Source: Azospirillum endophyticum
GTDB lineage: Bacteria > Pseudomonadota > Alphaproteobacteria > Azospirillales > Azospirillaceae
Assembly: GCF_016595245.1 (NCBI RefSeq)
Contig: NZ_JAENHM010000073.1
Location: forward strand, 380,365-444,364
DNA: 64,000 bases
Direction: 5' to 3'
Positions 8,042 through 15,489 of the stretch are shown here, in pieces (the first letter of the stretch is position 1; each line of letters begins with the position of its first letter). The position numbers and the translations under genes are program-made. A model generated the notes under the pieces. That model made no database searches, was not told the origin of the DNA, and saw only the letters and a program-made list of their open reading frames with translations.

Positions 8042-9319
8042 CTAACGCATAATGCGAGGTTGAGGATTCTTCAACCTTTCGTCTATAGAGGGCATTATGT
8101 CTTCGAAGCGCGACACCACTGTAACTCCATGCCGCTTGGCAGGCAATCTAACAAAATTCGCAGTTCTCTTATCGCAAGAAAATATGTCAACGTAAGGAAT
8201 ATAGCCCGCATGCATCCCGTCTGCATAATCACTTTCAGATAGCTTTGATTTGTTTTTGATTTGTAACGCACGGTCTACGGCAAATCCAAACATGCTGTCG
8301 CATACGCTGTCAATAAACGGCATGTGTCCATGCTCGCTGCCAAGAACTTTTTCTGAAGATTTAGATGGGCCACCAAATTTATAAAATCTCTTCTTTTCTC
8401 TCTCTAAAAATATTTCTAAAATTCTATCCCTTACGCTAAACTTTTTTAATGATTTTCGGCACATTTGGATGACCTCTTCTTCCGAGAGCCCAGCATTAAG
8501 GCCTTGTGAAATTATATTATCTATTTTGTTTCGAGCATCTGCAATGGAAGAGATGAATTTGGTTCCCGCATTAAAAAGAACACTTGTTAAGCCATGGGTG
8601 TCCTCATATCTATCGTAAATCCATCCAGCTAAATTCTCCAAGTCACATAGCCCGCTTATTAACTCTTTAACAAAGACTCGCTCTTCTATTTCTCCACTAA
8701 CCACCTTTATAAAATAATCCTCTACCCAAAATTTTCTAGTTAACGGAAATTGACCGTTTAATGCGTTTAGTAATGCGTGGCGATCAGACTGGAGAATTGA
8801 TATTCCCCGTTTGGTAAATGTTCCGTTCGGCTTAATGATTGATCCTATTAGATTTCTTCTGGACCTTGAATCAAGTGGTGCCTTTGATATTTCATCAGTG
8901 AGCATTTTTCGAATTGTGTTTAGAACATTGAAGTCAGAAGCTCCCAGATAGGGCGCCCAATTGCCATCATCGCTAAATGCATATTCCGGAAAAGGGTGTT
9001 TTTGTTTATTTTTTTCATCTTTCAGGAAAAAATCAATATCCTCTAAAACTACTCTCTCGTAATAAATAAATGCATTTTTGTCACATAGTGCTTTAGCAGT
9101 AGAAGCTCTTCGTAGTCCTGCATCTTTGTATTCTGGGCTTCTTGGAAGTAGTTCTCCTACATGAAAAACGGAAATTCTGATCTGAATTTCTTCGGATCGT
9201 ACTTTCGAGATTAGATAGTCGAAAGTCTTGGCGCAGATTTGGTCGTCAGTCCTTTTCTCTCTATCTGCCATCCGCGAAAAATCTTTACTATCGAGGTATA
9301 TTTGGATCGGTATCTGCAT
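8042..9319 (-). CDS. Large PIN-like domain protein, horizontally acquired
   Basis: 425 aa from ATG 9319, which has a good GGAAGGAA ribosome site 2 to 3 bases upstream; ATG 9418 would add 33 unsupported residues. Composition is strikingly AT-rich (about 40% GC by eye) against about 68% around it. The N-terminus IYLDSKDFSRMADREKRTDD puts acidic residues where PIN nucleases have their first Asp (Asp10). The C-terminus carries Asp364, Asp367, His370 and DIFSCDKRT with Asp378 and Asp383, resembling the last PIN strands. The middle, helical and Lys-rich, matches nothing I recognise. A PIN-like RNase or defence/abortive-infection protein is a plausible reading, not proved. Confidence 0.7.
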   Translation of the reverse strand: MQIPIQIYLDSKDFSRMADREKRTDDQICAKTFDYLISKVRSEEIQIRISVFHVGELLPRSPEYKDAGLRRASTAKALCDKNAFIYYERVVLEDIDFFLKDEKNKQKHPFPEYAFSDDGNWAPYLGASDFNVLNTIRKMLTDEISKAPLDSRSRRNLIGSIIKPNGTFTKRGISILQSDRHALLNALNGQFPLTRKFWVEDYFIKVVSGEIEERVFVKELISGLCDLENLAGWIYDRYEDTHGLTSVLFNAGTKFISSIADARNKIDNIISQGLNAGLSEEEVIQMCRKSLKKFSVRDRILEIFLEREKKRFYKFGGPSKSSEKVLGSEHGHMPFIDSVCDSMFGFAVDRALQIKNKSKLSESDYADGMHAGYIPYVDIFSCDKRTANFVRLPAKRHGVTVVSRFEDIMPSIDERLKNPQPRIMR

Positions 9320-9897
9320 GGTTCCTTCCACATTGGAATTGGGCTGAGACGGTGTGGGGGCAAGACGATGTAGGGTTACCGCTCTCTCAGAAGTGAGTAC
9401 TGTGCCATAGTCACCCACGCTCTCGCGTCAGCCTCAAAAAACGACTGCCAGACAAGGGCGGTTAGCGATTAAGCAGGTTTCTCCAGATCGGGCCACAGGC
9501 CCGGCCTGGAGAAACCTGCGAACTCTATGGTTTTGCGGGTTTTCCGAGTCCGCCCATCTGTGGGCGGAGTTCGGAAAACCTGCTTAACAGCCGAGCTGTG
9601 AGCCGGCTGAGGTTATGGCCGTACCAAATCCTGCGCGCATTTTCCCCTCTGTGTTCCACCTATTTTCCCTACGATAACCTGCGCAGGCAGAGCTAGCCAG
9701 TCTACGTGGCAGCAGGCGGCACGTTTGCGAGAGTGTTTGCGAAACAGGGGCATTGCAACCCTAATTCAGTCTTATTGGTCGGGAGAAAACGCGTGCCAGT
9801 CCAGCCTACAGCGTCTCCCAAGGTGAAAATCTTTGAACGATATTACGTTTAAGGATATTTCTTTGCTGGAAAGCACATAGTATCCAGAGAGATAAAA
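9320..9897. other. Intergenic stretch around the double-hairpin element
   Basis: Nothing protein-coding is supported here. The stretch contains the double-hairpin element (9469-9587, listed separately). From about 9800 to 9897 it is AT-rich, probably the promoter and leader of the gene starting at 9898, with a GAGAG purine stretch 6 to 7 bases before the ATG. Confidence 0.5.
9469..9587. repeat. 119-bp element with terminal inverted repeats and two long hairpins
   Basis: The ends are perfect 12-bp inverted repeats, TTAAGCAGGTTT (9469-9480) and AAACCTGCTTAA (9576-9587). Inside, the left hairpin pairs 9473-9486 with 9506-9519 (14 bp perfect) and has an inner GGGCC/GGCCC stem. The right hairpin pairs about 9535-9556 with 9561-9583, with one mismatch and one bulge, around a TCTG loop. 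Neither has a T-tract. It looks like a small non-autonomous mobile element or REP-like unit. I could not find a second copy in the window. Confidence 0.7.
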
Positions 9898-10527
9898 ATG
9901 CCCGAAGACGTCGATGCCCAGCAATTCCTGACGCAGATTCAAAACAACCCGGATACGTTCTTCAGTCGAAATACGGTCTATTGGATGTGCGCTCCGTCGG
10001 CAGCGGGCGGGCCGAGCCTTTCCAATTTCAGGGTCAGGCGGCATGACTCGCAGGTCGAGCATTACTCCTCCGGAATGCTCGGCCTGTTCGGCGGCTGGAC
10101 TGCCGGTGGGCATTCCTACGAAGTCGTACCGGATGGGGCCGGGGCGGCGCAGGGCTATTTCCTGCCCTGGAAGGAGGATTCCGGCTACTCGACGGTGCTC
10201 GAAGGGCAGGCGGGGTTCTTCATGAACGCCATGATGGACGGCTGTTCCTTCGGCTGCGTCGCCGGTCCCAACAACTCGGTCAAGGTCGCCCACCACAACA
10301 TCCAGGGGGCCGACGGCGGCACCGACCATCAGGCGATGACCGGCACGCTGTCCGCCTTCGGCTATCGCCACAGCTTCGCGCGGAACGATTACCGCACTCT
10401 GGGCAACGGCCAGGGCTATGGCTTCGTCACCGGGGTGCGCATCGGCGGAACATGGCGCATCTACGCCCAGGCCGTCTATTTCGCGCAAGGGCGCGAGCGC
10501 ATCGCATCCTGCCGCCGCCTGCTGTGA
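9898..10527 (+). CDS. Uncharacterised protein, possible CNF/CheD-like deamidase fold
   Basis: 209 aa, family not recognised. The region GFFMNAMMDGCSFGCVAGPN then SVKVAHHNIQ gives Cys116 (and Cys120) followed about 15 residues later by VAHHN with His132/His133. The order GC-x(n)-V-x-H in adjacent strands resembles the Cys-His centre of CNF1-type and CheD-type glutamine deamidases. There is no signal peptide or membrane segment. The N-terminal part is rich in Gly and aromatic residues. It stands alone between the AT-rich island and the ohr region. The enzymatic idea is an inference from spacing only. Confidence 0.6.
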   Translation: MPEDVDAQQFLTQIQNNPDTFFSRNTVYWMCAPSAAGGPSLSNFRVRRHDSQVEHYSSGMLGLFGGWTAGGHSYEVVPDGAGAAQGYFLPWKEDSGYSTVLEGQAGFFMNAMMDGCSFGCVAGPNNSVKVAHHNIQGADGGTDHQAMTGTLSAFGYRHSFARNDYRTLGNGQGYGFVTGVRIGGTWRIYAQAVYFAQGRERIASCRRLL

Positions 10528-10652
10528 CGGGACCATCCGGCGAAAGCCGAATTCCCAGGCAGTGAACGCACGCTCCCGTGCCGATCCGCACGGGATGGGA
10601 AGACCCATCGCCGCGATGGCGGTGGGGCGGAATGACGCCATGCACCAGACGC

Positions 10653-10713
10653 ATTGCGCGCAATCGAATAGCGCACGATAAAATACATTGCGCGCAATTC
10701 GATTGTGCGCGAT
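10653..10713 (+). promoter_or_regulatory. Palindromic operator pair upstream of ohr
   Basis: Two copies of the perfect 12-bp palindrome ATTGCGCGCAAT occur at 10653-10664 and 10687-10698, 34 bp apart centre to centre. Each is followed by a related arm (ATAGCGCACGAT; GATTGTGCGCGAT). A similar sequence, TTGCGCGCGATTGTGC, lies upstream of ohrR at 11321. OhrR represses ohr and usually itself, so these are the best candidate OhrR sites. Confidence 0.65.
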
Positions 10714-10812
10714 ATTCGTCCTCACCAGATCGACGGGCGCCGGTTCGCCCCGCCGCCCCGGAAACCAAATCCCGCTACCAAGCGTCCAAAAATCAACCAA
10801 GGAGCACACGCC

Positions 10813-11232
10813 ATGAAGACCCTCTATTCGACCAAGGTGACCGCCACCGGTGGCCGTGACGGCAAGGCCGTCAGCGAGGATGGCCTGCTGTCGGTCGCGC
10901 TGGCCGCGCCGAAGGAGCTGGGCGGCCAGGGCGGCGCCACCAACCCCGAGCAGCTGTTCGCCGCCGGCTATTCCGCCTGCTTCATCGGCGCCATCAAGTT
11001 CGTCGGCAACCGCGACAAGATCGCCGTCCCGGCCGATCTGACGGTGAACGCCACGGTCGGCATCGGCGCCCGCGACGACGGCGAAGGCTTCGGCTTGACG
11101 GTCGATTTCATCGTCTCGCTGCCGGGCATGGACAAGGCCGCCGCCGAGGATCTGCTCGCCCGCGCCCATAAGGTCTGCCCCTACAGCCACGCCACCAAGG
11201 GCAACATCCCGGTCACCACGACCGTCGCCTAA
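10813..11232 (+). CDS. ohr: Organic hydroperoxide resistance protein Ohr
   Basis: 139 aa OsmC/Ohr-family thiol peroxidase that reduces organic and lipid hydroperoxides using lipoyl-type reductants. The start is ATG 10813. Redox Cys56 (AGYSACFIGA) and Cys122 (HKVCPYSHA) are at the expected places, and the GGATNPEQLFAAG motif and C-terminal GNIPVTTTV are typical of Ohr rather than OsmC. An AAGGAG site lies about 8 bases upstream. Adjacent ohrR and shared operators indicate peroxide-inducible control. Confidence 0.95.
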   Translation: MKTLYSTKVTATGGRDGKAVSEDGLLSVALAAPKELGGQGGATNPEQLFAAGYSACFIGAIKFVGNRDKIAVPADLTVNATVGIGARDDGEGFGLTVDFIVSLPGMDKAAAEDLLARAHKVCPYSHATKGNIPVTTTVA

Positions 11233-11430
11233 GGGACAGGCCTGAGGGCGATGCCCCGAGGACCTCGTCCAGGGGCGTCGTCCGAGGCGAAAAGACCTTC
11301 GGCATTGCGCCGCCGGGCTGTTGCGCGCGATTGTGCTGGGCGCACGATCGACAGACGCGCGGCATCCCGGCGGCGCCATTCCTGTTCCAGTTGGCCGTTT
11401 CCGGGTTCCGCTTCCAAGGGTTCAGACATC

Positions 11431-11886
11431 ATGGCAGCCGACAAGGACGACCCGCTTCTGCTCTCCAACCAGGCCTGCTTCGCGCTCTATTCGGCCAATC
11501 TGGCGATGAGCCGGGTCTATCGGCCGATGCTGGAGCAGCTTGGCCTGACCTACCCGCAATACCTGATCATGCTGTTGCTGTGGGAGGAGGACGGGCTGTC
11601 GATGAAGCTGCTGGGCGAGCGGCTGGGGCTTGACAGCGGTACGCTGACCCCGCTGCTGAAGCGGATGGAAGGGCAGGGGCTGCTCACCCGCAGCCGCGAT
11701 CCGCAGGACGAACGGTTGGTGCGCATCGCCCTGACCCCGCAGGGCGCGGCCCTGCGCGCCGAGGCCGAACGCCTGCCGACGCGGATCGCCGCCGCCGCCG
11801 GCTGCTCGGCCGGGGAGCTGATGGCGCTGCGCGACTCGTTGCTGCGGCTGCGCGACGACCTGAACCGGGCCGCCGATCAGGACTGA
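11431..11886 (+). CDS. ohrR: MarR-family repressor OhrR
   Basis: 151 aa winged-helix MarR regulator. The N-terminal LLSNQACFALYSANLAMSRV contains the peroxide-sensing Cys16 in its diagnostic context, followed by GLTYPQYLIMLLLWEEDGLS and the wing LTRSRDPQDERLVRIALT. Oxidation of that Cys releases DNA and derepresses ohr. No second Cys near the C-terminus matches the 2-Cys mechanism; one Cys at about 130 (AAAGCSAGEL) may pair with it. Start ATG 11431 fits the family; the open frame upstream is not conserved. Confidence 0.93.
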   Translation: MAADKDDPLLLSNQACFALYSANLAMSRVYRPMLEQLGLTYPQYLIMLLLWEEDGLSMKLLGERLGLDSGTLTPLLKRMEGQGLLTRSRDPQDERLVRIALTPQGAALRAEAERLPTRIAAAAGCSAGELMALRDSLLRLRDDLNRAADQD

Positions 11887-11999
11887 CGGATGCGTCGGCT
11901 TGGGACAAGGGGCTGGAAATCGGCGGCGGGAGGGTCTTTTCTAGAGAGCTCTTTCCAGTCTGCCGCTCTCCTGATCGCCCTTGACCGAAGGTTCCCGCC

Positions 12000-12602
12000 G
12001 TGAGCCCTGCATTGACCGACGACCGTCTCCGCCTCCGTCCGGCCGAGGCCGACGACGCGCCGGAACTGGCGCGGCTGATCGACATCGCCGGCGGCGGGGT
12101 CTACGGCTTCCTGCTCGACGGGCTGATGCCGGGGATGACGGCGGCGGAGATGCTGATGCCGGGGCTGGCCGGGCGCAGCGGGTCGCTGTCGCACCGCCAG
12201 AGCGGCGTCGCCGAGCTGGACGGGCGGGTGGTCGGCATCGCCCACGGCTATCCCACCGACTGGATCCGGACGGAGGATTACAGCGGCCTGCCGCCCGACC
12301 GTGTCGCCCATATGGGCTCCTTCTCCGAAACGCTGGATTGGGGCAGCTATTTCCTGTCGGCGTTGGCGGTCGATCCGGAGCTGCGGCGCCAGGGCATCGC
12401 CGGCCGGCTGCTCGGCTGGTTCTACGAGCGGGCGCGGACCGGCGGCTTCGACCGCGTCACCCTGCATGTCTGGGCCGACAACGAGCCGGCCCGCCATCTC
12501 TATGCCGGCGAGGGGTTCGAGGAGATCGGCCGCGCCGACATTCCCTGGCACCCCCGGCTGCCGCACCAGGGCGGCAGCATCCTGATGCGGCGCCATCTGT
12601 GA
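12000..12602 (+). CDS. GNAT family N-acetyltransferase
   Basis: 200 aa, GTG start. Residues about 10-195 fold as a GNAT: DRLRLRPAEADDAPELARLI, then the acetyl-CoA-binding motif A, LSALAVDPELRRQGIAGRLL, and motif B, NEPARHLYAGEGFEEIG. The R-R-Q-G-I-A-G-R segment is the pyrophosphate-binding loop. Substrate unknown. It stands between ohrR and a convergent hydrolase. Confidence 0.85.
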   Translation: MSPALTDDRLRLRPAEADDAPELARLIDIAGGGVYGFLLDGLMPGMTAAEMLMPGLAGRSGSLSHRQSGVAELDGRVVGIAHGYPTDWIRTEDYSGLPPDRVAHMGSFSETLDWGSYFLSALAVDPELRRQGIAGRLLGWFYERARTGGFDRVTLHVWADNEPARHLYAGEGFEEIGRADIPWHPRLPHQGGSILMRRHL

Positions 12603-12610
12603 GCGGCGAT

Positions 12611-13588
12611 CTATCGGACGGCGATCTGGCGCTTCGCCTTCTCCGCTGACAGCTCGCCGATCCGGCGCACCACCAGCTCCGGGTCGGCGTAATGCACCAT
12701 GTGGCCGGAATCCGGCACCCAATGCAGGGTGCTGTTCGGCAGGACATGATGCAGCCGGCCGCTCTGCTCCTCCTGCCCGACGATGCGGTCGCCATGGCCG
12801 GCGAAGATCGCCGCCGGCACCATCACCTCGGCATAGCGGTGCTGCAGCCGGTCGGCGGCCGGCACCATGGTGACGCCGTCCTGGGCGTTGGCGCGCAACT
12901 GGCCCGGCCGGGTGGTCAGGGCGGCGGGGAAGCTCTCCGTCAGGTGCTCCGGCACCGGCCGCGGCGAGAACAGAGTCTTCAGCATCGCCGGCATCACCGC
13001 CTTGGAGACGGGCGGCGACAGCGTGTGGCGCAGCAGGTCGCCCAGCACCGGCGTCGCCACCGGCGCCACCAGGGCGGCGTCCACCCGCTTGGTCGGGAAG
13101 TAGTAGCCGGCCAGCAGCACCAGCCCCTTCACCGTCCGCGGATGGTCGAGCGCCAGGGCCAGCGCCACCAGCGTGGCATAGGAATGGCCGACCACCACGG
13201 CGTTCTCGATGTCCAGCGCGGCGAAGGCGCGGGCCAGCAGGTCGGCCTGATCCTCGGGCGTCCAGGCGCGGTCGCGGGGGCGGTCGCTGTGGCCCATGCC
13301 GGGGCGGTCGCAGGCGATCACCCGGTGGGTCTGCGCCAGCCGCTGGAACAGCCCACTCGCCAGCCAGTCGCCGAGGGCCGAGACGTTGCCATGCAGCAGG
13401 ACGACCGGCGGGCCTTCGCCGGCCTCCCTATAATGCAGGCGGACGCCGTCGACGGTCAGGAAGCGGCCTTCGGGCGGATAGCGCCGCTCGGCGGCGCGTG
13501 CCGCCACCGTATTGGCGACGGCCAGCCCGCCGAGCGCCAAGGCGGTGAGGCCCAGGGATTTGACGATGGTGGTGTGGCGGTCGGTCAT
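12611..13588 (-). CDS. Alpha/beta hydrolase
   Basis: 325 aa from ATG 13588, which is preceded by a purine-rich GAGAGGACCACC site. An N-terminal hydrophobic helix (about residues 8-30) suggests membrane anchoring or export. The catalytic fold shows VVLLHGNVSALGDWL (oxyanion loop), nucleophile elbow VVGHSYATLVAL (Ser in GHSYA), late Asp in GHGDRIV and His in DSGHMVHY. It resembles haloalkane dehalogenase/epoxide hydrolase-type hydrolases, but the substrate cannot be read from sequence. It converges on the GNAT gene with only 8 bases between stops. Confidence 0.87.
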   Translation of the reverse strand: MTDRHTTIVKSLGLTALALGGLAVANTVAARAAERRYPPEGRFLTVDGVRLHYREAGEGPPVVLLHGNVSALGDWLASGLFQRLAQTHRVIACDRPGMGHSDRPRDRAWTPEDQADLLARAFAALDIENAVVVGHSYATLVALALALDHPRTVKGLVLLAGYYFPTKRVDAALVAPVATPVLGDLLRHTLSPPVSKAVMPAMLKTLFSPRPVPEHLTESFPAALTTRPGQLRANAQDGVTMVPAADRLQHRYAEVMVPAAIFAGHGDRIVGQEEQSGRLHHVLPNSTLHWVPDSGHMVHYADPELVVRRIGELSAEKAKRQIAVR

Positions 13589-13923
13589 GGCGGTGGTCCT
13601 CTCGAAGCGGCTGCTGCGATGCAGCATGGTCGAGGGGACAACCGGAGGATGGGGGAAGGGTTCCCGGATGAAAATCCCCCCTCTCCCCCCGCCGTAAGCT
13701 CGGCTTACGGCGCCGACAGGCGAAGCGCAGCTTCGCCGAAAGGCGGGGAGAGGGTCGGGGTGAGGGGGATGCATCGCGTGGCTGTCCCGAGAATCCTCGC
13801 CGTGCGCCCCCCTCACCATAACCCTCTCCCCGGGGGGGAGAGGGGATTCTTCCTGCTTTGTAAAATGTATGCATCACAAGGCGTTAAAGGTGAGGGAGAG
13901 TCATCGACCTTTCCCCTATATCC
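13589..13923. repeat. Cluster of CCCTCTCC-type palindromic repeats
   Basis: The intergenic space between the hydrolase and prmB holds a long imperfect inverted repeat at about 13676-13770. The outer arms CCCCCTCTCCCC and GGGGAGAGGG enclose two perfect hairpins, GCCGTAAGC/GCTTACGGC (13691-13711) and GGCGAAGC/GCTTCGCC (13719-13737). A second unit at about 13809-13850 repeats the CCCTCACC...CCCTCTCC theme. There is no coding sequence. Confidence 0.7.
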
Positions 13924-14856
13924 TCATTTGCCCGCCTTCAGCTGGTCCCGCGTCAGCCAGAAAACCTCGCCGAAGCTGTTGGCGGTCTGCAGCCACAGGA
14001 AATCCAGGTTGGGATACTCCGCTTCCAGGATCTCGCGGCCGGTGCCGAACTCGCAGAGCAGGCCGCCTTCCGGCGTCAGGTGCTTGGGCGCTTCCTTCAG
14101 GATGCGGCGGACGATGTCCAGCCCATCGTCGCCGCCGGCCAAGGCCATCTCGGGCTCGGCCCGGAATTCCGGCGGCAGGGCGTTCATCGCCTCGGCGTCG
14201 ACATAGGGCGGGTTGGTGATGATGACGTCGTATTTCCGCGTCTTCAGCGGCGCGAACAGGTCGCCCTGATGCAGGGTGATGCGGTCCTCGAACCCGCTGT
14301 CGGCGACGTTGCGCTTCGCCACTTCCAGCGCGTCGGGCGACAGGTCGACCGCGTCCACCTGCGCCTCGGGGAAGATGCGGGCGGCCAGGATGGCGAGGCA
14401 GCCGGAGCCGGTGCACAGATCCAGCACCCGCTCGACCGAGGTCGGATCCTCGACCAGCGTGAAGTCGTCGCCGCCGAACATGTCGGAGAACAGCAGCTCG
14501 CCGATGTAAGAGCGCGGGATGATCACCCGTTCGTCGACATAGAAGGGGATGCCCTGGATATAGGCCTTGTTCAGCAGGTAGGGCGCCGGCTTGCGGGTGT
14601 CGATGCGGGCATGGAGGATGCCGGCCACCGCCTCGCGCTCCGCCGCGGTCAGCCGGGAGTCCAGATAGGGATCGAGCTGGTCGACCGGCAGGTGCAGCGT
14701 CTCCAGCACCAGGAACACCGCCTCGTCGAAGGCCGTGCCGGTGCCGTGGCCGTAATCGAGGTCGGCCTCGTTGAAGCGGCTGACGCCGTAGCGCAGGAAA
14801 TCGCGGATCGTCTTCAGCTCGGCGGCCGCTGCGGCGGCGGTGTGCTTGGTGGTCAC
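13924..14856 (-). CDS. prmB: Protein L3 N5-glutamine methyltransferase PrmB
   Basis: About 310 aa from GTG 14856; ATG 14904 would add 16 residues. PrmB uses SAM to methylate a glutamine of ribosomal protein L3. The N-terminal helical domain (RDFLRYGVSRFNEADLDYGH) is specific to PrmB. The Rossmann domain contains VLDLCTGSGCLAILAARIFP and the catalytic motif NPPY (TNPPYVDAEAM), and PAPYLLNKAYIQGIPFYVDE is also PrmB-type. It is downstream of arsC by 54 bases on the same strand. Confidence 0.93.
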   Translation of the reverse strand: MTTKHTAAAAAAELKTIRDFLRYGVSRFNEADLDYGHGTGTAFDEAVFLVLETLHLPVDQLDPYLDSRLTAAEREAVAGILHARIDTRKPAPYLLNKAYIQGIPFYVDERVIIPRSYIGELLFSDMFGGDDFTLVEDPTSVERVLDLCTGSGCLAILAARIFPEAQVDAVDLSPDALEVAKRNVADSGFEDRITLHQGDLFAPLKTRKYDVIITNPPYVDAEAMNALPPEFRAEPEMALAGGDDGLDIVRRILKEAPKHLTPEGGLLCEFGTGREILEAEYPNLDFLWLQTANSFGEVFWLTRDQLKAGK

Positions 14857-14910
14857 GGGCGGCGGGCTCCGGTCAGGGGCGGGGCAAGGGTAAAGGGCGG
14901 ACAATGCGGG

Positions 14911-15252
14911 TCAGAGGATGTCCAGCACCGACTCCGGCGGGCGGCCGATGCGGGCATGGTCGCCCTTGACCACGATCGGGCGTTCGATGGCCGCCGGGTT
15001 GGCGGACAGCGCGGCGACCAGCGCCTCGCCGTCGAGGTCCTTGGCGATGCCGGCCTCGGCCGCTTCCTTGGCGCGGGTGATGTCGCGCGGGCCCTTGCCC
15101 AGCTTGGCGAGGATGGCCGACAGCTCCGCCGGGCCGGGCGGGGTCTTCAGATATTCGATCACATTCGGCTCGACGCCGCGGGACCGCAGAAGCTCCAGCG
15201 TCTCGCGCGATTTGCTGCAGCGCGGGTTGTGATAGATCGTCACGTCGCTCAT
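14911..15252 (-). CDS. arsC: ArsC-family arsenate reductase
   Basis: 113 aa thioredoxin-fold protein of the glutaredoxin-coupled ArsC family. The N-terminal YHNPRCSKSRETLELL has the catalytic Cys12, and the Arg-rich element IERPIVVKGDHARIGRPPES near the end matches the arsenate-binding region of ArsC. The protein is shorter than plasmid ArsC (about 140 aa) and could be the YffB/Spx-like subgroup; the RCSKSR motif favours ArsC. There are no ars operon partners nearby; it shares its strand with prmB. Confidence 0.88.
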   Translation of the reverse strand: MSDVTIYHNPRCSKSRETLELLRSRGVEPNVIEYLKTPPGPAELSAILAKLGKGPRDITRAKEAAEAGIAKDLDGEALVAALSANPAAIERPIVVKGDHARIGRPPESVLDIL

Positions 15253-15409
15253 GGAGAATTTCCAAATTGGAAGGGCAGCTTCGAAGAGCGGTCAGACTGA
15301 TACACCCAACCCGCGTGGCGCGCCAATCCGGCATGCGGAAACGGACGCCGCGGCGCAACATCCGTCAGGTGACAAGCCCTGCCTTTGGTATTATTTTGCG
15401 CGCTCGCTT

Positions 15410-15458
15410 TTCCGCGAGGGCCAGCCGCGCCGTTTCCGGCGGGCCATCCCTCGCGGAA
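15410..15458 (+). promoter_or_regulatory. Structured leader hairpin of serA
   Basis: An 11-bp perfect stem (TTCCGCGAGGG at 15410-15420 with CCCTCGCGGAA at 15448-15458) encloses a GC-rich inner loop that can pair further (GGCC/GGCC, GCCG/CGGC). It lies 31 bases before the serA start and just after a possible promoter region. It could be an attenuator-like or stabilising leader. I see no match to a known riboswitch class. Confidence 0.4.
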
Positions 15459-15489
15459 CAGAACCGATGCCCAGATATGGAAGCCGGCC

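Noticed and set aside
9320..9418. N-terminal extension of the PIN-like protein to ATG 9418
   Set aside because: The added 33 residues are GC-neutral, unconserved in pattern, and the ribosome site lies before ATG 9319.
9461..9590. Integron attC site
   Set aside because: The hairpins lack the GTTRRRY/RYYYAAC consensus arrangement, and no integrase or cassette structure is nearby.
5798..9600. Genomic island with tRNA-Pro attachment site
   Set aside because: No duplicate of the tRNA 3' end and no integrase could be found in the window; the neighbouring accessory genes may have arrived otherwise.
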